Below are positions 52,326 to 61,180 of a DNA stretch of 64,000 nucleotides, one piece after another (within the stretch, counting starts at the first letter, position 1; the number at the start of each line of letters is the position of its first letter). The stretch comes from Tangfeifania diversioriginum (lineage in GTDB: Bacteria > Bacteroidota > Bacteroidia > Bacteroidales > Prolixibacteraceae): the NCBI RefSeq assembly GCF_900141875.1, contig NZ_FQZE01000020.1:1-64000 (forward strand), written 5' to 3'. The notes beneath the pieces were generated by a model, which did not search any database, was not told where the DNA came from, and was given only the letters and a program-made list of their open reading frames with translations. The translations under genes were made by a program, and so were the position numbers.

Positions 52326-52907
52326 TTATAACCTTTTTAACGCTCTTTTAATCACACTTTCCACGGTTGCATCCGGATCTTCCCGAATAATTTTTGATAC
52401 AACCTTTTCTGCATCTTTTTTGGCAAACCCCAGCATGACTAAAGCAGATAACGATTCTTTTTGGCTTGTATTGTCTGCTGAAATTAAAATTTGACCGGTT
52501 TCGGAAATTTTACCGAATTTATCTTTCAGGTCAATAATTATGCGCTGTGCGGTTTTGGCGCCAATCCCTTTCACTGCTTTTAAAACATCGGCATTTCCTG
52601 ATGTTACTGCTGCCGATAATTCATCGGGGTTTAGCGACGAGAGCATCATAATGGCCGTGTTGGCACCAACTCCGTTTACCGAAATCAGGTTTCGGAAAAT
52701 TTCGCGCTCCCGTTGTTCGGCAAACCCGTAAAGAATATGGGCATCTTCGCGAACTACCTGGTGGATGAACAGGCTGGCCTCTTTTTGGCCGTTTATTTTA
52801 CTGTAAGTATTTAACGAAATATTGATGAAGTAGCCAACTCCTGCGGTTTCTACAACTACACTTGCCGGATTCAGGGCCGTTATTGTTCCCCGGATAAATT
52901 CGTACAT
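52326..52907 (-). CDS. ruvA: Holliday junction helicase subunit RuvA
   Basis: RuvA binds Holliday junctions and loads RuvB. A 193-residue protein with the OB fold MYEFIRGTITALNPA, the helix-hairpin-helix motifs FRNLISVNGVGANTA and VKGIGAKTAQRIIIDLKDK, and the C-terminal UBA-like domain (SLSALVMLGFAKKDAEKVV). It is followed at seven bases by sprA and preceded by pdxA after 12 bases, so the three are an operon. Confidence 0.95.
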   Translation of the reverse strand: MYEFIRGTITALNPASVVVETAGVGYFINISLNTYSKINGQKEASLFIHQVVREDAHILYGFAEQREREIFRNLISVNGVGANTAIMMLSSLNPDELSAAVTSGNADVLKAVKGIGAKTAQRIIIDLKDKFGKISETGQILISADNTSQKESLSALVMLGFAKKDAEKVVSKIIREDPDATVESVIKRALKRL

Positions 52908-52919
52908 GGGTCAAAGAGT

Positions 52920-54017
52920 TTAAAAGTTTTGATCGTTTTCCGCTTCAATATCAACACCTTCGTCTTCCTGGTTCGATGTGATATCGTATTTCTTTAAAGG
53001 ATTTTTTGTGATTTCTTCGTGCATTTTCCTGTTTTTGTGAATATCGAGTGCCAGGTAAAGTGCCTGCCGGAAAGAGTCGGGTGAGGCTTTGTCTTCTCCT
53101 GCAAGCGAATAAGCCGTACCATGTGCCGGCGATGTGCGAATAAACGGCAGTCCGGCAGTGTAGTTCACACCTCTTTCAAACGAAGAGAGCTTGAAGGGGA
53201 TGAGGCCCTGATCGTGGTACATGGCCAAAATGGCATCGAATTTTCTGTAGTCTTCAGCACCAAAAAATCCATCGGCCGAATAAGGGCCAAGTGCAATTAT
53301 GCCTTCTTTTTTGGCCTGAATAATGGCCGGTAAAATCACCTCGTTTTCTTCATTGCCCAGAAGTCCGTTGTCACCGGCATGCGGGTTCAGCCCGAAAACC
53401 GCAATGCGTGGCCGGGTGATGGCAAAATCTTGTTGTAATGCCCTGGAAATGATCCGGATTTTTGAGAGGACCGCTTCTTTGGTAATATGGTCAGCTACTT
53501 CGGAAATGGGCAGGTGGGTGGTTACCAGGCCAATTTTCATGGTTTCGCTAACCATTAGCATCAGGTATTCTTTGGTGCCAAATTTTTGGGCAAGAAATTC
53601 GGTGTGCCCCGGGAACTTGAAATTTTCGCTCTGGATATTGTCTTTGTTGATTGGGGCGGTTACCAAAACGTCAATCAGTCCTTCTTTTAAATCGGAGGTG
53701 GCACGGTCGAGGGCCATAAAAGAGGCCTCGCCGGCAATTGGACTTGATTTCCCCAGTTCTACCCGCACATTGTCGTCGATGCAGTTTAACACATGCGCTT
53801 TGTTTGGCCCTGCTTCTGCAGGAGTGCGTACATGGTTTAAACTTAGATTGTTAATATTAAGTGCCTTGCGGTGATAGGCTGCTACTTTTGGCGACCCGTA
53901 AATAATTGGGGTGCACATTTCCAAAATACGCGAATCGAGCAGCGTTTTCATTATTACCTCGTAACTGATTCCGTTAATATCGCCTTGTGAAATTCCTACT
54001 TTTATTGTATTGCTCAT
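52920..54017 (-). CDS. pdxA: 4-Hydroxythreonine-4-phosphate dehydrogenase
   Basis: PdxA oxidises 4-phosphohydroxy-threonine in pyridoxal phosphate synthesis. A 365-residue protein with GISQGDINGISYEV, VTAPINKDNIQ, FPGHTEFLAQ, FGLNPHAGDNG, MYHDQGLIPFK and RTSPAHGTAYS, the last three carrying the metal and substrate ligands. The C-terminal 30 residues are acidic and probably disordered. The gene precedes ruvA by 12 bases. Confidence 0.94.
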   Translation of the reverse strand: MSNTIKVGISQGDINGISYEVIMKTLLDSRILEMCTPIIYGSPKVAAYHRKALNINNLSLNHVRTPAEAGPNKAHVLNCIDDNVRVELGKSSPIAGEASFMALDRATSDLKEGLIDVLVTAPINKDNIQSENFKFPGHTEFLAQKFGTKEYLMLMVSETMKIGLVTTHLPISEVADHITKEAVLSKIRIISRALQQDFAITRPRIAVFGLNPHAGDNGLLGNEENEVILPAIIQAKKEGIIALGPYSADGFFGAEDYRKFDAILAMYHDQGLIPFKLSSFERGVNYTAGLPFIRTSPAHGTAYSLAGEDKASPDSFRQALYLALDIHKNRKMHEEITKNPLKKYDITSNQEDEGVDIEAENDQNF

Positions 54018-54076
54018 TATGCTGTATTCTATCGTGTTATAATTAAGTCTTTTAAAAGAACGACAAAGTTACGTTT

Positions 54077-55495
54077 TTAATTGAATTTTTTCAAAAAGTG
54101 ACAGAGCAGGCGGGTGCCAAAATCATTGCCGCCTTCGGGACGGTAGGCAATTTTTTCGTGCAGATAGGCAACGCCTGCGGTGTCTAAGTGCAGCCATGGA
54201 TAACCGGTGAAATGTTCGAGAAATTTCCCGGCGATGGAAGTCTGGCCTTCACGGGCGCCCAGGTTGTTTAAATCGGCGATGGATGATTTGAGCGGCTTGG
54301 CAAATTCTTCCCACAACGGCAGCTCAACAACCCTTTCAAACGTTTCTTCGCCCGAAAGTTGTAAGCGTTTTAGATTTTCGGGGCTGTTGCCCATGGCGAG
54401 TAGCGCATGGGGTCCGGTAATCAGTTCGGCCGAACCCGTTAGTGTTGCCACATCGATAACCAGTTTCGGGTTGAATTTTTTGGCATAGCTCAGCGCATCG
54501 GTCAGCAGGAGGCGGCCTTCGGCATCAGTGTTTTTAATTTCCACGGTGGTGCCGTCGTACATGGTAACTACATCGCCCGGCACGTAAGCGTTTCCGTCGG
54601 GGCGGTTGTCGGTGGCCGGTATTAAACCAATTACATGAACGGGCAGATTGTTTTTTGCAACAGCGTAAAGTGTAGCAGCAACAACGGCGCCTCCGCCCAT
54701 GTCACTTTTCATGTAGTCCATTGATTTTGCAGTGGGTTTGAGGCTCAGTCCGCCGGTGTCGTACACCACACCTTTTCCTACCAAAATAACCGGTTGCTTG
54801 TTTTTTGCATTTTGGGGTTTCCATTCAAGAATGTTGAAAGTTGGCGGATCGATGCTTCCCTTGTTCACGGCCAGCAGGCCGCCCATTCGCAGCGCTTCGA
54901 TTTTTTTCCGGTTTAAAATTTCAACCTGAAAACCGGCCTCTTTTCCCAGCTTGGCAATTTCTTCCGAAAAACGTTCAGCGGTGAGGTACGAGAGCGGTTC
55001 GTTAATCAAATTGCGGGCGTGAAATGCGGCTTCGGTAATGGTTTTCAGTTCGTCGATTTGTTCTGCTGAAACGGCATCGTCTGCCACCAAAATTTCTTTC
55101 AGGACACGTTCTTCTTTTTTCTTCTTGTATTTTGAAAAAGAATAGCCAGCCAAAAGCAATCCTTCGAGAAACGGAAGCGTGAGGTTTTTTTCACTAAAAC
55201 GGGCAAGCTGAACAGTTTTTATGTTTTCATTTTTGAGGATATCGTAAAAAGCGGCGCCTGCTTTGCGGGCACTTTCTGCCTGGCTGTTTCCGTCTTCTTT
55301 TTTTGTTTGGTGGAAAAAGAAAATATGCGGCAACTTAAAAACGGTGCATTCGTTTTTATCTTTTAATTTTTTGGCAGCGTATTTTTTTTCACGCTCTGAA
55401 AACGAAGGAGATGAAATTTGTCCCGGTTTGTCAATTATAACAGCAGCTGAGCAGTTTTCTTTCTGTTGGGATATCTTTGAAATTTTTGGTAACAT
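54077..55495 (-). CDS. pepA: M17 leucyl aminopeptidase
   Basis: A 472-residue cytosolic zinc aminopeptidase. The M17 signature NTDAEGRLLLTDAL lies near residue 324, and metal ligands near VGKGVVYDTGGLSLKP and SDMGGGAVVAATL. The N-terminal domain is poorly conserved as usual. It releases N-terminal Leu and other residues from peptides. It converges with nothing and is followed by pdxA after 60 bases on the same strand. Confidence 0.93.
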   Translation of the reverse strand: MLPKISKISQQKENCSAAVIIDKPGQISSPSFSEREKKYAAKKLKDKNECTVFKLPHIFFFHQTKKEDGNSQAESARKAGAAFYDILKNENIKTVQLARFSEKNLTLPFLEGLLLAGYSFSKYKKKKEERVLKEILVADDAVSAEQIDELKTITEAAFHARNLINEPLSYLTAERFSEEIAKLGKEAGFQVEILNRKKIEALRMGGLLAVNKGSIDPPTFNILEWKPQNAKNKQPVILVGKGVVYDTGGLSLKPTAKSMDYMKSDMGGGAVVAATLYAVAKNNLPVHVIGLIPATDNRPDGNAYVPGDVVTMYDGTTVEIKNTDAEGRLLLTDALSYAKKFNPKLVIDVATLTGSAELITGPHALLAMGNSPENLKRLQLSGEETFERVVELPLWEEFAKPLKSSIADLNNLGAREGQTSIAGKFLEHFTGYPWLHLDTAGVAYLHEKIAYRPEGGNDFGTRLLCHFLKKFN

Positions 55496-55695
55496 ACAAT
55501 ATAATTTTTGCCAAATTTAACAGAATTTAAATTGTTACAGGTGTGTTGGCTTGTTGGTGTGCGTGGTTAGCAACAGAAATTAAGCAATTTATTATTTCCT
55601 GATTCTTTTCTATTTGTTGGAATAAATTGAGAGCGTACTTTTCATCGTTTGAAATTCCTCTTCTAAATTAATTTGACAATTTGTCGAAATCAGTT

Positions 55696-57324
55696 TCAAA
55701 TTGTTTTTAACCCCAACTCTTTCAGGAATTCATTGTGTTTGTCCGTATTGGTTTTAATTCTTTCATTTATTGAAGTCAGGTTTGCATTAACTTTATCCAG
55801 GTCAATTTGTACTTCATCTTCCGCGGTACTTACATACCTCGAAATGTTCAGATTGTGACCGTTCTTTTCAATTTCGTCCATTGAGACTTTTCTTGAAAAG
55901 CGTTCGGTTTCTTCCCTGTATTTATAGGTCTCAACAATGTTTTTAATATGTTTTTTGCCCAGGCTGTTCTGACGTTTTCCGTTTTCATACTGCTCACTGG
56001 CATTGATAAATAAAACATCGTCTTGTTTTTTACATTTCTTCAGTACAAGTATGCAAACCGGTATTCCAGTGGAATAGAATAATTTTGACGGCAATCCGAT
56101 AACCGTATCAATGTTGTTATCTTTTAAAAGTTTGGTGCGGATTCGTTCTTCTGCACCGCCACGAAATAAAACTCCGTGAGGCAGTATGATTGCCATTGTA
56201 CCATCTTCACTTAAAAAATGAAAACCGTGTAACAGGAACGCAAAATCGGCAGCTGATTTGGGTGCAAGTCCATAACTTTTGAAACGAAAATCTTCTGCTA
56301 AAGTATCGTTGGGTTCCCAACGTAAACTGAACGGTGGATTGGCTACTATTGCATCGAACTCCATTTTCTTAGCCGGATTCATTTCGTTGAGCAGTTCCCA
56401 TTGGTTGAGCAGTGTATCTCCATGAAATATATCAAATTCGGCATCTTTCATTCCATGCAAAAGCATGTTCATCCGGGCAAGGTTGTAGGTAGTAATGTTC
56501 TTTTCCTGCCCATAAATTTTGCCGATACTGCCGTCATTTTCTTTGATGCGTTTCCTTACATTCAACAATAAAGAACCCGAACCACAGGCAAAATCCAATA
56601 CATTATCCAATTTGTTTTTCTTTCCTGTACTTGGGTCCTGACTGTCCAATGTAACGATTTCTGAAAGAATGGTAGATATTTGCTGGGGTGTATAAAATTC
56701 ACCTGCTTTTTTACCCGAACCTGCGGCAAACTGACCAATCAGATATTCGTAGGCATCACCAAGTGTATCGGTATCGGTGGAAAAATCTGCGATACCTTCT
56801 GCGATTTTTTGAATGATGGTGCAAAGTTTTTTGTTGCGGTCGGTGGGTGTTTTTCCCAGTTTTTCAGAATTCAGGTTAATTTCCGAAAATAAGCCCTGGA
56901 AAGAGTTGGCAAAGGATTCATTTTCGATGTATTTAAACCCTTTCTCCAGTGTTCTAAGCAAATCGCCATCCTGAGTGCGGGCAAGCTCGGTGATATTATT
57001 CCACAAGAATTCCGGCTTAATCACATAATGCACTTTTCTGCGCATTTGCTTTTCAAAATCCACCACATCATCCGGGTTTTCTTTATACCATTTTTCTAAG
57101 GGTGGTTTTACCCTGAGCTTCGACATCTCATCCGGAGGCGTGTCGCTCGGGTAATCTCTGCCCAATTCCTTTTTTGCAGATTCTTCGTAATTGGTCGATA
57201 AATATTTTAGAAAAAGAAACGAAAGCATATAATCGCGAAAATCATCCGCATTCATTGCTCCACGCAGTTGGTCTGCTATATTCCAAAGGGTTTTACCCAG
57301 TTGTTGCTGTTCTTTTTGTGTCAT
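55696..57324 (-). CDS. hsdM: Type I restriction-modification methylase HsdM
   Basis: A 542-residue N6-adenine methyltransferase. Motif I (SAM) is DFACGSGSLLLNV near residue 246 and motif IV is VANPPFSLRW near residue 330. The N-terminal helical domain starts LGKTLWNIADQLRG, usual for HsdM. With HsdS it methylates the host at the recognition site. The ATG overlaps the stop of the GxxExxY gene by four bases. The locus is hsdR-GxxExxY-KilA-N-ORF6N-hsdS-GxxExxY-hsdM. Confidence 0.95.
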   Translation of the reverse strand: MTQKEQQQLGKTLWNIADQLRGAMNADDFRDYMLSFLFLKYLSTNYEESAKKELGRDYPSDTPPDEMSKLRVKPPLEKWYKENPDDVVDFEKQMRRKVHYVIKPEFLWNNITELARTQDGDLLRTLEKGFKYIENESFANSFQGLFSEINLNSEKLGKTPTDRNKKLCTIIQKIAEGIADFSTDTDTLGDAYEYLIGQFAAGSGKKAGEFYTPQQISTILSEIVTLDSQDPSTGKKNKLDNVLDFACGSGSLLLNVRKRIKENDGSIGKIYGQEKNITTYNLARMNMLLHGMKDAEFDIFHGDTLLNQWELLNEMNPAKKMEFDAIVANPPFSLRWEPNDTLAEDFRFKSYGLAPKSAADFAFLLHGFHFLSEDGTMAIILPHGVLFRGGAEERIRTKLLKDNNIDTVIGLPSKLFYSTGIPVCILVLKKCKKQDDVLFINASEQYENGKRQNSLGKKHIKNIVETYKYREETERFSRKVSMDEIEKNGHNLNISRYVSTAEDEVQIDLDKVNANLTSINERIKTNTDKHNEFLKELGLKTI

Positions 57325-57761
57325 TTGTCTGAACCTTGATTTTTCATGATTTCCGGATTGCCTTGATTTTGTTGTTTGAACTTTTTGTTCTGAACTCTTT
57401 TAAATTCTAAACTTTTCGCCCCAAAATTTATCAGAAGACCAATTTCGAGATCATAAGCTTCGAGGTAGTTTATTGCCTGGGCAAGATGTACATCCTCCAT
57501 TTTAATAATTGCTTTTAGTTCTAATGAAACAATGCCCTCTACTAAAAAATCAACCCGCCTTGTACCTATTTGCTGGTTTTTGTAATATATCGGCATTTCG
57601 TGTTCACGGCTAAAACTGATACCTTCGTATGACATTTCTATTTCCATTGCCCGTTGATAAATTACTTCCTGAAACCCATTGCCCAGGGCTGCATGTACCT
57701 TCATTGCACAGCCAATAATTTTGGCTGTTAAATCAGAATATTTATACTCATTATTAATCAT
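57321..57761 (-). CDS. GxxExxY protein, PD-(D/E)XK-like (copy 1)
   Basis: A 146-residue protein with the name-giving motif GNGFQEVIYQRAMEIE near residue 28. RRVDFLVEG (Asp) and LELKAI (Glu-x-Lys) near residues 70-85 fit a PD-(D/E)XK nuclease core. Function is unknown; family members are widespread in Bacteroidota and cyanobacteria. The C-terminal tail (EIMKNQGSDK) is encoded by a spacer element bounded by GTTCAGAC. It sits between hsdS and hsdM. A second copy is at 60674-61060; the proteins share most of the core. Confidence 0.8.
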   Translation of the reverse strand: MINNEYKYSDLTAKIIGCAMKVHAALGNGFQEVIYQRAMEIEMSYEGISFSREHEMPIYYKNQQIGTRRVDFLVEGIVSLELKAIIKMEDVHLAQAINYLEAYDLEIGLLINFGAKSLEFKRVQNKKFKQQNQGNPEIMKNQGSDK

Positions 57762-57784
57762 AGTTAATCATTTAATCATTCAAA

Positions 57785-58993
57785 TCATAGTTCAGACATT
57801 TTTGGAAACAAGCCCTGCATCAACCCTTTTTTATGCTGTTGCAATTGCTCAATTTTTTCTGCCTGTGCTGTGATTAACTCATCCAGAGCTGAAAGACAGG
57901 AGGCGATTTTTTGTTGTTCCTCTGGTTTCTTAGGGAGCTGTATGGGAATAATATCCAACTTCCCTCTATTGAGTTTTGGTTGAGCCATTCCAGTTAAGAA
58001 ATCCTCAATGTTCTTTGAGTTTAAATATTTTTCCACAAGAACTTGAGTATACCAATTTTTAAATTTCAAAACATGAGCGTGGTTATTTACCCATGTTTTA
58101 CCAGAAATTGAAAAAGCAATTGGATAGACTCGTGCTATTAAATTTGCTCCATCTTCAGAAATGAGTAAAAGTTCTTCATCAAAAATGTAATCTTTTACAT
58201 AATCAATTATACCAGACGCACCATAGTATGGGACATCTCCTTTCTCTCTTTTATTACTTGTAATTGGAACTCTTCTTGAATCTAAATTTTCTGCAATTTT
58301 TCCAAGTTCAAATTCCACCCACTCCCCATAATTTTCAAACTCCGGAAAACGATAATTGGGAACTTTCTGTCCTTCTTGTGGAAAAAGGTTTTGCATCAGG
58401 CCTTTCTTGTGGTATTTGAGGGCTTGCAGCTTATCGTTGTGGGCGGCTATCAGCTCATCTAAAGAAGAAAGGCAGGAGGCTATTCTTTGTTGTTCTGATT
58501 TGTTCTCGGGGAAAATGATTTTAATATTTTTCAAATCAGAGTTATATAGCCTTTTGATTACTCCACCATCTGAAGTTTGCCAATTTATCATTAAATAGCA
58601 ATAGAATAAAAAGCCGTTTGATACCTGCTCTTCATTATGACCAAGCCAAACAATATTGGAATCCTGATAATATGCAGGAGTTCCGTCATAAATAACTAAT
58701 CTTCCAATTGTGCCAGACGCAGAAATTAGGATATCACCATTATTAGGGAAGTTGTATTTGTTTTTATATTCATTGTACAAGTCAACAGGGATATAGGAAT
58801 CTGCTTGCTTACCAAATGTGCCAATTTTATAAAATGGAATACCATTTTCTGGATTAGAAGTAGTTTGTTCTTTAAAAATTCTTTTACACATCAAAGGTTC
58901 ACCAATATCACCGAGTTTTTTCTTCACCCACTCCACATCCTTCACAAACTCAGGGAAACGCAATTCCGGTATTATTTTATTCTCTTTACTCAT
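57785..58993 (-). CDS. hsdS: Type I specificity subunit HsdS
   Basis: HsdS recognises the DNA target. About 402 residues with two target-recognition domains, each followed by a coiled-coil: EQQRIASCLSSLDELIAAHN near residue 180 and EQQKIASCLSALDELITAQA near residue 370, both ending HKKGLMQ(N/G)LFP. The two halves start with PELRFPEF and PNYRFPEF. I start at ATG 58993 (MSKENKIIPELRF). The final residues (KMSEL) come from the GTCTGAAC spacer element. The conserved repeats would allow recombination between halves. Confidence 0.93.
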   Translation of the reverse strand: MSKENKIIPELRFPEFVKDVEWVKKKLGDIGEPLMCKRIFKEQTTSNPENGIPFYKIGTFGKQADSYIPVDLYNEYKNKYNFPNNGDILISASGTIGRLVIYDGTPAYYQDSNIVWLGHNEEQVSNGFLFYCYLMINWQTSDGGVIKRLYNSDLKNIKIIFPENKSEQQRIASCLSSLDELIAAHNDKLQALKYHKKGLMQNLFPQEGQKVPNYRFPEFENYGEWVEFELGKIAENLDSRRVPITSNKREKGDVPYYGASGIIDYVKDYIFDEELLLISEDGANLIARVYPIAFSISGKTWVNNHAHVLKFKNWYTQVLVEKYLNSKNIEDFLTGMAQPKLNRGKLDIIPIQLPKKPEEQQKIASCLSALDELITAQAEKIEQLQQHKKGLMQGLFPKMSEL

Positions 58994-58995
58994 TT

Positions 58996-59093
58996 GTCTG
59001 AACATTGATTTCTTTGATTTGTGTGATGATGTGATTTCATTCCTTTACCTTAATCATAGTTTTTCATTTAATCATCCGAATCATAGTTCAGAC
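58996..59093. repeat. GTCTGAAC...GTTCAGAC spacer in the RM locus
   Basis: Bounded by GTCTGAAC (58996-59003) and GTTCAGAC (59086-59093). The ORF6N stop codon lies in the right motif. Similar boundaries occur at the other junctions of this locus. Confidence 0.7.
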
Positions 59094-59720
59094 TTTTTTT
59101 TCTATTGCCTTTAAAATGTTTTCCACCGAGTTTATGTCCAGCTTTGAGAAAGCAAACCATTTTTTACCCAAATCTTTTAAAGAGGCCCCAAGATGATAAA
59201 CCTCCGATTCGTCAATAATTAAAAAACGGTCGTGGCTTTTGTTAAAGGCTTTACTTTCAAGCGCTTTAAATATGCGCTCAAACTTTTGGTCGGTTTCAAT
59301 TTGTTTTTTTTCTACCCCTTCCATCCTTTGTAATAAGCCTAAGTTTTCGTTAATGATTTTTCGCATCCGCACAAATGCATTGATTATTTGAATGCTTACT
59401 TTAATTGCAATATCGCTTCTTAAAACAGAAGAAAGCATGGCTACTCCTTGTTCGGTAAATGCGTATGGATTAACTGAAGAGTGTTTTAGTGAATCAAACC
59501 GGTCGCAATTTGCGACCAGTTCTTTTTTTTCGGTTTCATTCAATTGAAATCTAAAAGAACTTGGAAATCGCTCATTGTTTCTTTTCACTTGTTCATTCAA
59601 GCGCTTTACTTCAACCTGATACATTTCTGCTAAATCGCGATCAATCATTACCTGTGCATTCCGAATATTAAAAATTCGGCTTTCAATATACTGATGTGAT
59701 AAGGATACTTCTTTACTCAT
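59088..59720 (-). CDS. ORF6N-domain protein with internal deletion
   Basis: About 210 residues from ATG 59720. The N-terminal ORF6N domain (IFNIRNAQVMIDRDLAEMYQ, then NEQVKRNNERFPSSFRF) is a DNA-binding domain typical of phage and Bacteroidota proteins. The C-terminal part SHDRFLIIDESEVYHLGASL then KDLGKKWFAFSKL is the end of a PLD-like phosphodiesterase domain found in longer relatives. The middle of that domain (about 80 residues in relatives, from memory) is missing, so the protein is probably a shortened form. It overlaps the KilA-N stop by eight bases. Confidence 0.8.
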   Translation of the reverse strand: MSKEVSLSHQYIESRIFNIRNAQVMIDRDLAEMYQVEVKRLNEQVKRNNERFPSSFRFQLNETEKKELVANCDRFDSLKHSSVNPYAFTEQGVAMLSSVLRSDIAIKVSIQIINAFVRMRKIINENLGLLQRMEGVEKKQIETDQKFERIFKALESKAFNKSHDRFLIIDESEVYHLGASLKDLGKKWFAFSKLDINSVENILKAIEKKV

Positions 59721-60540
59721 GCGCCTTAAGTTTTTCAATGTTTCCATCCGACACAAGGATTTTCATTTGGTGAATGGCAATTTGGTTGAGTTTTTTTAAG
59801 CGTTCGGGTTGTGGGGAGTTCTCTTCAATCATCACTGCATTCAGGTTTTCGAGGTTCGCCAGGCATACCAGTTGCGAAACATTGGCGTAATCGCGGATAT
59901 TCCCTTTTTTGTCGGGGTTTTCATCGCGCCATTGTTTTGCGGTTTTGCCAAAGAGCGCCATGTTCAGCACATCGGCCTCGTTGGCATAAACGTAACTGAT
60001 TTGTTGCGGGGTAAGGTTGTCGGGAATCAGGTTTTCTTTAATGGCATCGGTGTGTATGCGGTAGTTTATTTTGGTGAGCTGGCGTTTAATATTCCAGTCA
60101 AGTTCTTTGGCTTCTGCCACTTTTAAGCGTTGGAATTCTTTTACTACATAAAGTTCGAACTCAACAGAAATCCAACTGGCGAATTTAAATGCTATATCTT
60201 TATGTGCAAAGGTTCCACCATATCTTCCCGATTTAACGACAAAGCCGATGGCATTGGTTGTTTCTGTCCATTTTTTTGCAGAAAGAGTGAAAGCATTCAG
60301 CCCTGCCTGATTTCTATACCCCTCGAATTCGAGGGGTTTAAAATCCGGATTGTATAGCGATTCCCATATTCCTAAGAAATCAATAGTATTTCTGTTTCGC
60401 ATCCAATTTCCAATAACCGCACTGGGGTCATCCGATTTGTGTTTCGCAATGTCTGTAAGGGAAATGAAATCCTGTTCTTTCATACTGAGAACAGTTATTT
60501 CCTGACCCTTCACTTCAATTTTTGTGTTTTTCTTACTCAT
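59713..60540 (-). CDS. KilA-N domain protein
   Basis: A 275-residue protein with an N-terminal KilA-N DNA-binding domain: FISLTDIAKH, VIGNWMRNRNTIDFLGIWE and GGTFAHKDIAFKFASWISVEFE. The C-terminal half (KINYRIHTDAIKENLIP then YVYANEADVLNMALFGKTA) is a typical extension of Bacteroidota KilA-N proteins found in restriction loci. Its role there is unknown, perhaps regulation. Its ATG (ATGAGTAAG) lies in a duplicated copy of the hsdR 3' end, so the ancestral order was probably hsdR directly overlapping this gene. Confidence 0.85.
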   Translation of the reverse strand: MSKKNTKIEVKGQEITVLSMKEQDFISLTDIAKHKSDDPSAVIGNWMRNRNTIDFLGIWESLYNPDFKPLEFEGYRNQAGLNAFTLSAKKWTETTNAIGFVVKSGRYGGTFAHKDIAFKFASWISVEFELYVVKEFQRLKVAEAKELDWNIKRQLTKINYRIHTDAIKENLIPDNLTPQQISYVYANEADVLNMALFGKTAKQWRDENPDKKGNIRDYANVSQLVCLANLENLNAVMIEENSPQPERLKKLNQIAIHQMKILVSDGNIEKLKAHE

Positions 60541-60673
60541 AAGCTGCTAATTGTCTGAACATGATTTATAAGATATGCAGGATAGACAAGATTTTTTTTT
60601 CTGAGTATCTCATCTTTTTTCTCATCCTGTTTAGAATTTATCCTGTATATCTTATTTATCATAAAAATTCTGT

Positions 60674-61060
60674 TCAAGACTTTAATTTTTTATTAAATAC
60701 ACGATGATACTGTAGTCTTTCCGCTCCAAAGTTGATAAGTAATCCATCGGCAATGCTGTAGGCTTCGCAATAATTGATTGCTTGTGCTTTGTGGACACCT
60801 TCCAACTTTTCGATAGCTTTTATCTCTACCATGACTGTTCCTTCCACGAAAAAATCTACTCTTCGAGTTCCAACATTGTAACCTTTGTATTCTAACGGCA
60901 TTTCCAATTCTCTTTTATGCTCAATTCCATTCAGGTTTAATTCAATACTTAAAGCACGCTGATAAACAACCTCTTGAAACCCATTACCCATTTGGTTATG
61001 CACTTCCATAGCGCATCCAATAATTCTATGAGTAAGTTTATTTATTTCTTCTGTTGTCAT
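60674..61060 (-). CDS. GxxExxY protein, PD-(D/E)XK-like (copy 2)
   Basis: A 128-residue protein with GNGFQEVVYQRALSIE near residue 26, RRVDFFVEG and VEIKAIEKL near residues 65-82, matching copy 1 at these points. The last codons and stop fall inside the GTCTTGAAC boundary. It lies between hsdR and the KilA-N gene, inside the putative cassette at 60552-61184. Family function is unknown; the conserved Asp, Glu and Lys suggest a nuclease. Confidence 0.8.
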   Translation of the reverse strand: MTTEEINKLTHRIIGCAMEVHNQMGNGFQEVVYQRALSIELNLNGIEHKRELEMPLEYKGYNVGTRRVDFFVEGTVMVEIKAIEKLEGVHKAQAINYCEAYSIADGLLINFGAERLQYHRVFNKKLKS

Positions 61061-61080
61061 CTTGTCTATCTTTTAATTGT

Positions 61081-61180
61081 CTGAACAGGATGTTTGAGAT
61101 GGCAGGATAGACAAGATGTTTTTCATCCTGTTCAGATATCATCCTGTATATCTTAATTATCTTAAAAATCCTGTTCAAGA
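61081..61180. repeat. GTCTGAAC...GTTCAAGAC palindromic spacer
   Basis: Between hsdR and GxxExxY copy 2. Left GTCTGAACAGGATGTTTGAG, right ATCCTGTATATCTTAATTAT then CCTGTTCAAGAC. The spacer at 60552-60680 has the same design (GATTTATAAGATATGCAGGA and ATCCTGTATATCTTATTTAT). Confidence 0.7.

Noticed and set aside
55496-55695. Open minus-strand frame after hsdM (ISNDEKYALNLFQQIEKN)
   Set aside because: No ATG, about 45 codons, interrupted upstream by a stop. It could be a gene relic but support is too weak.
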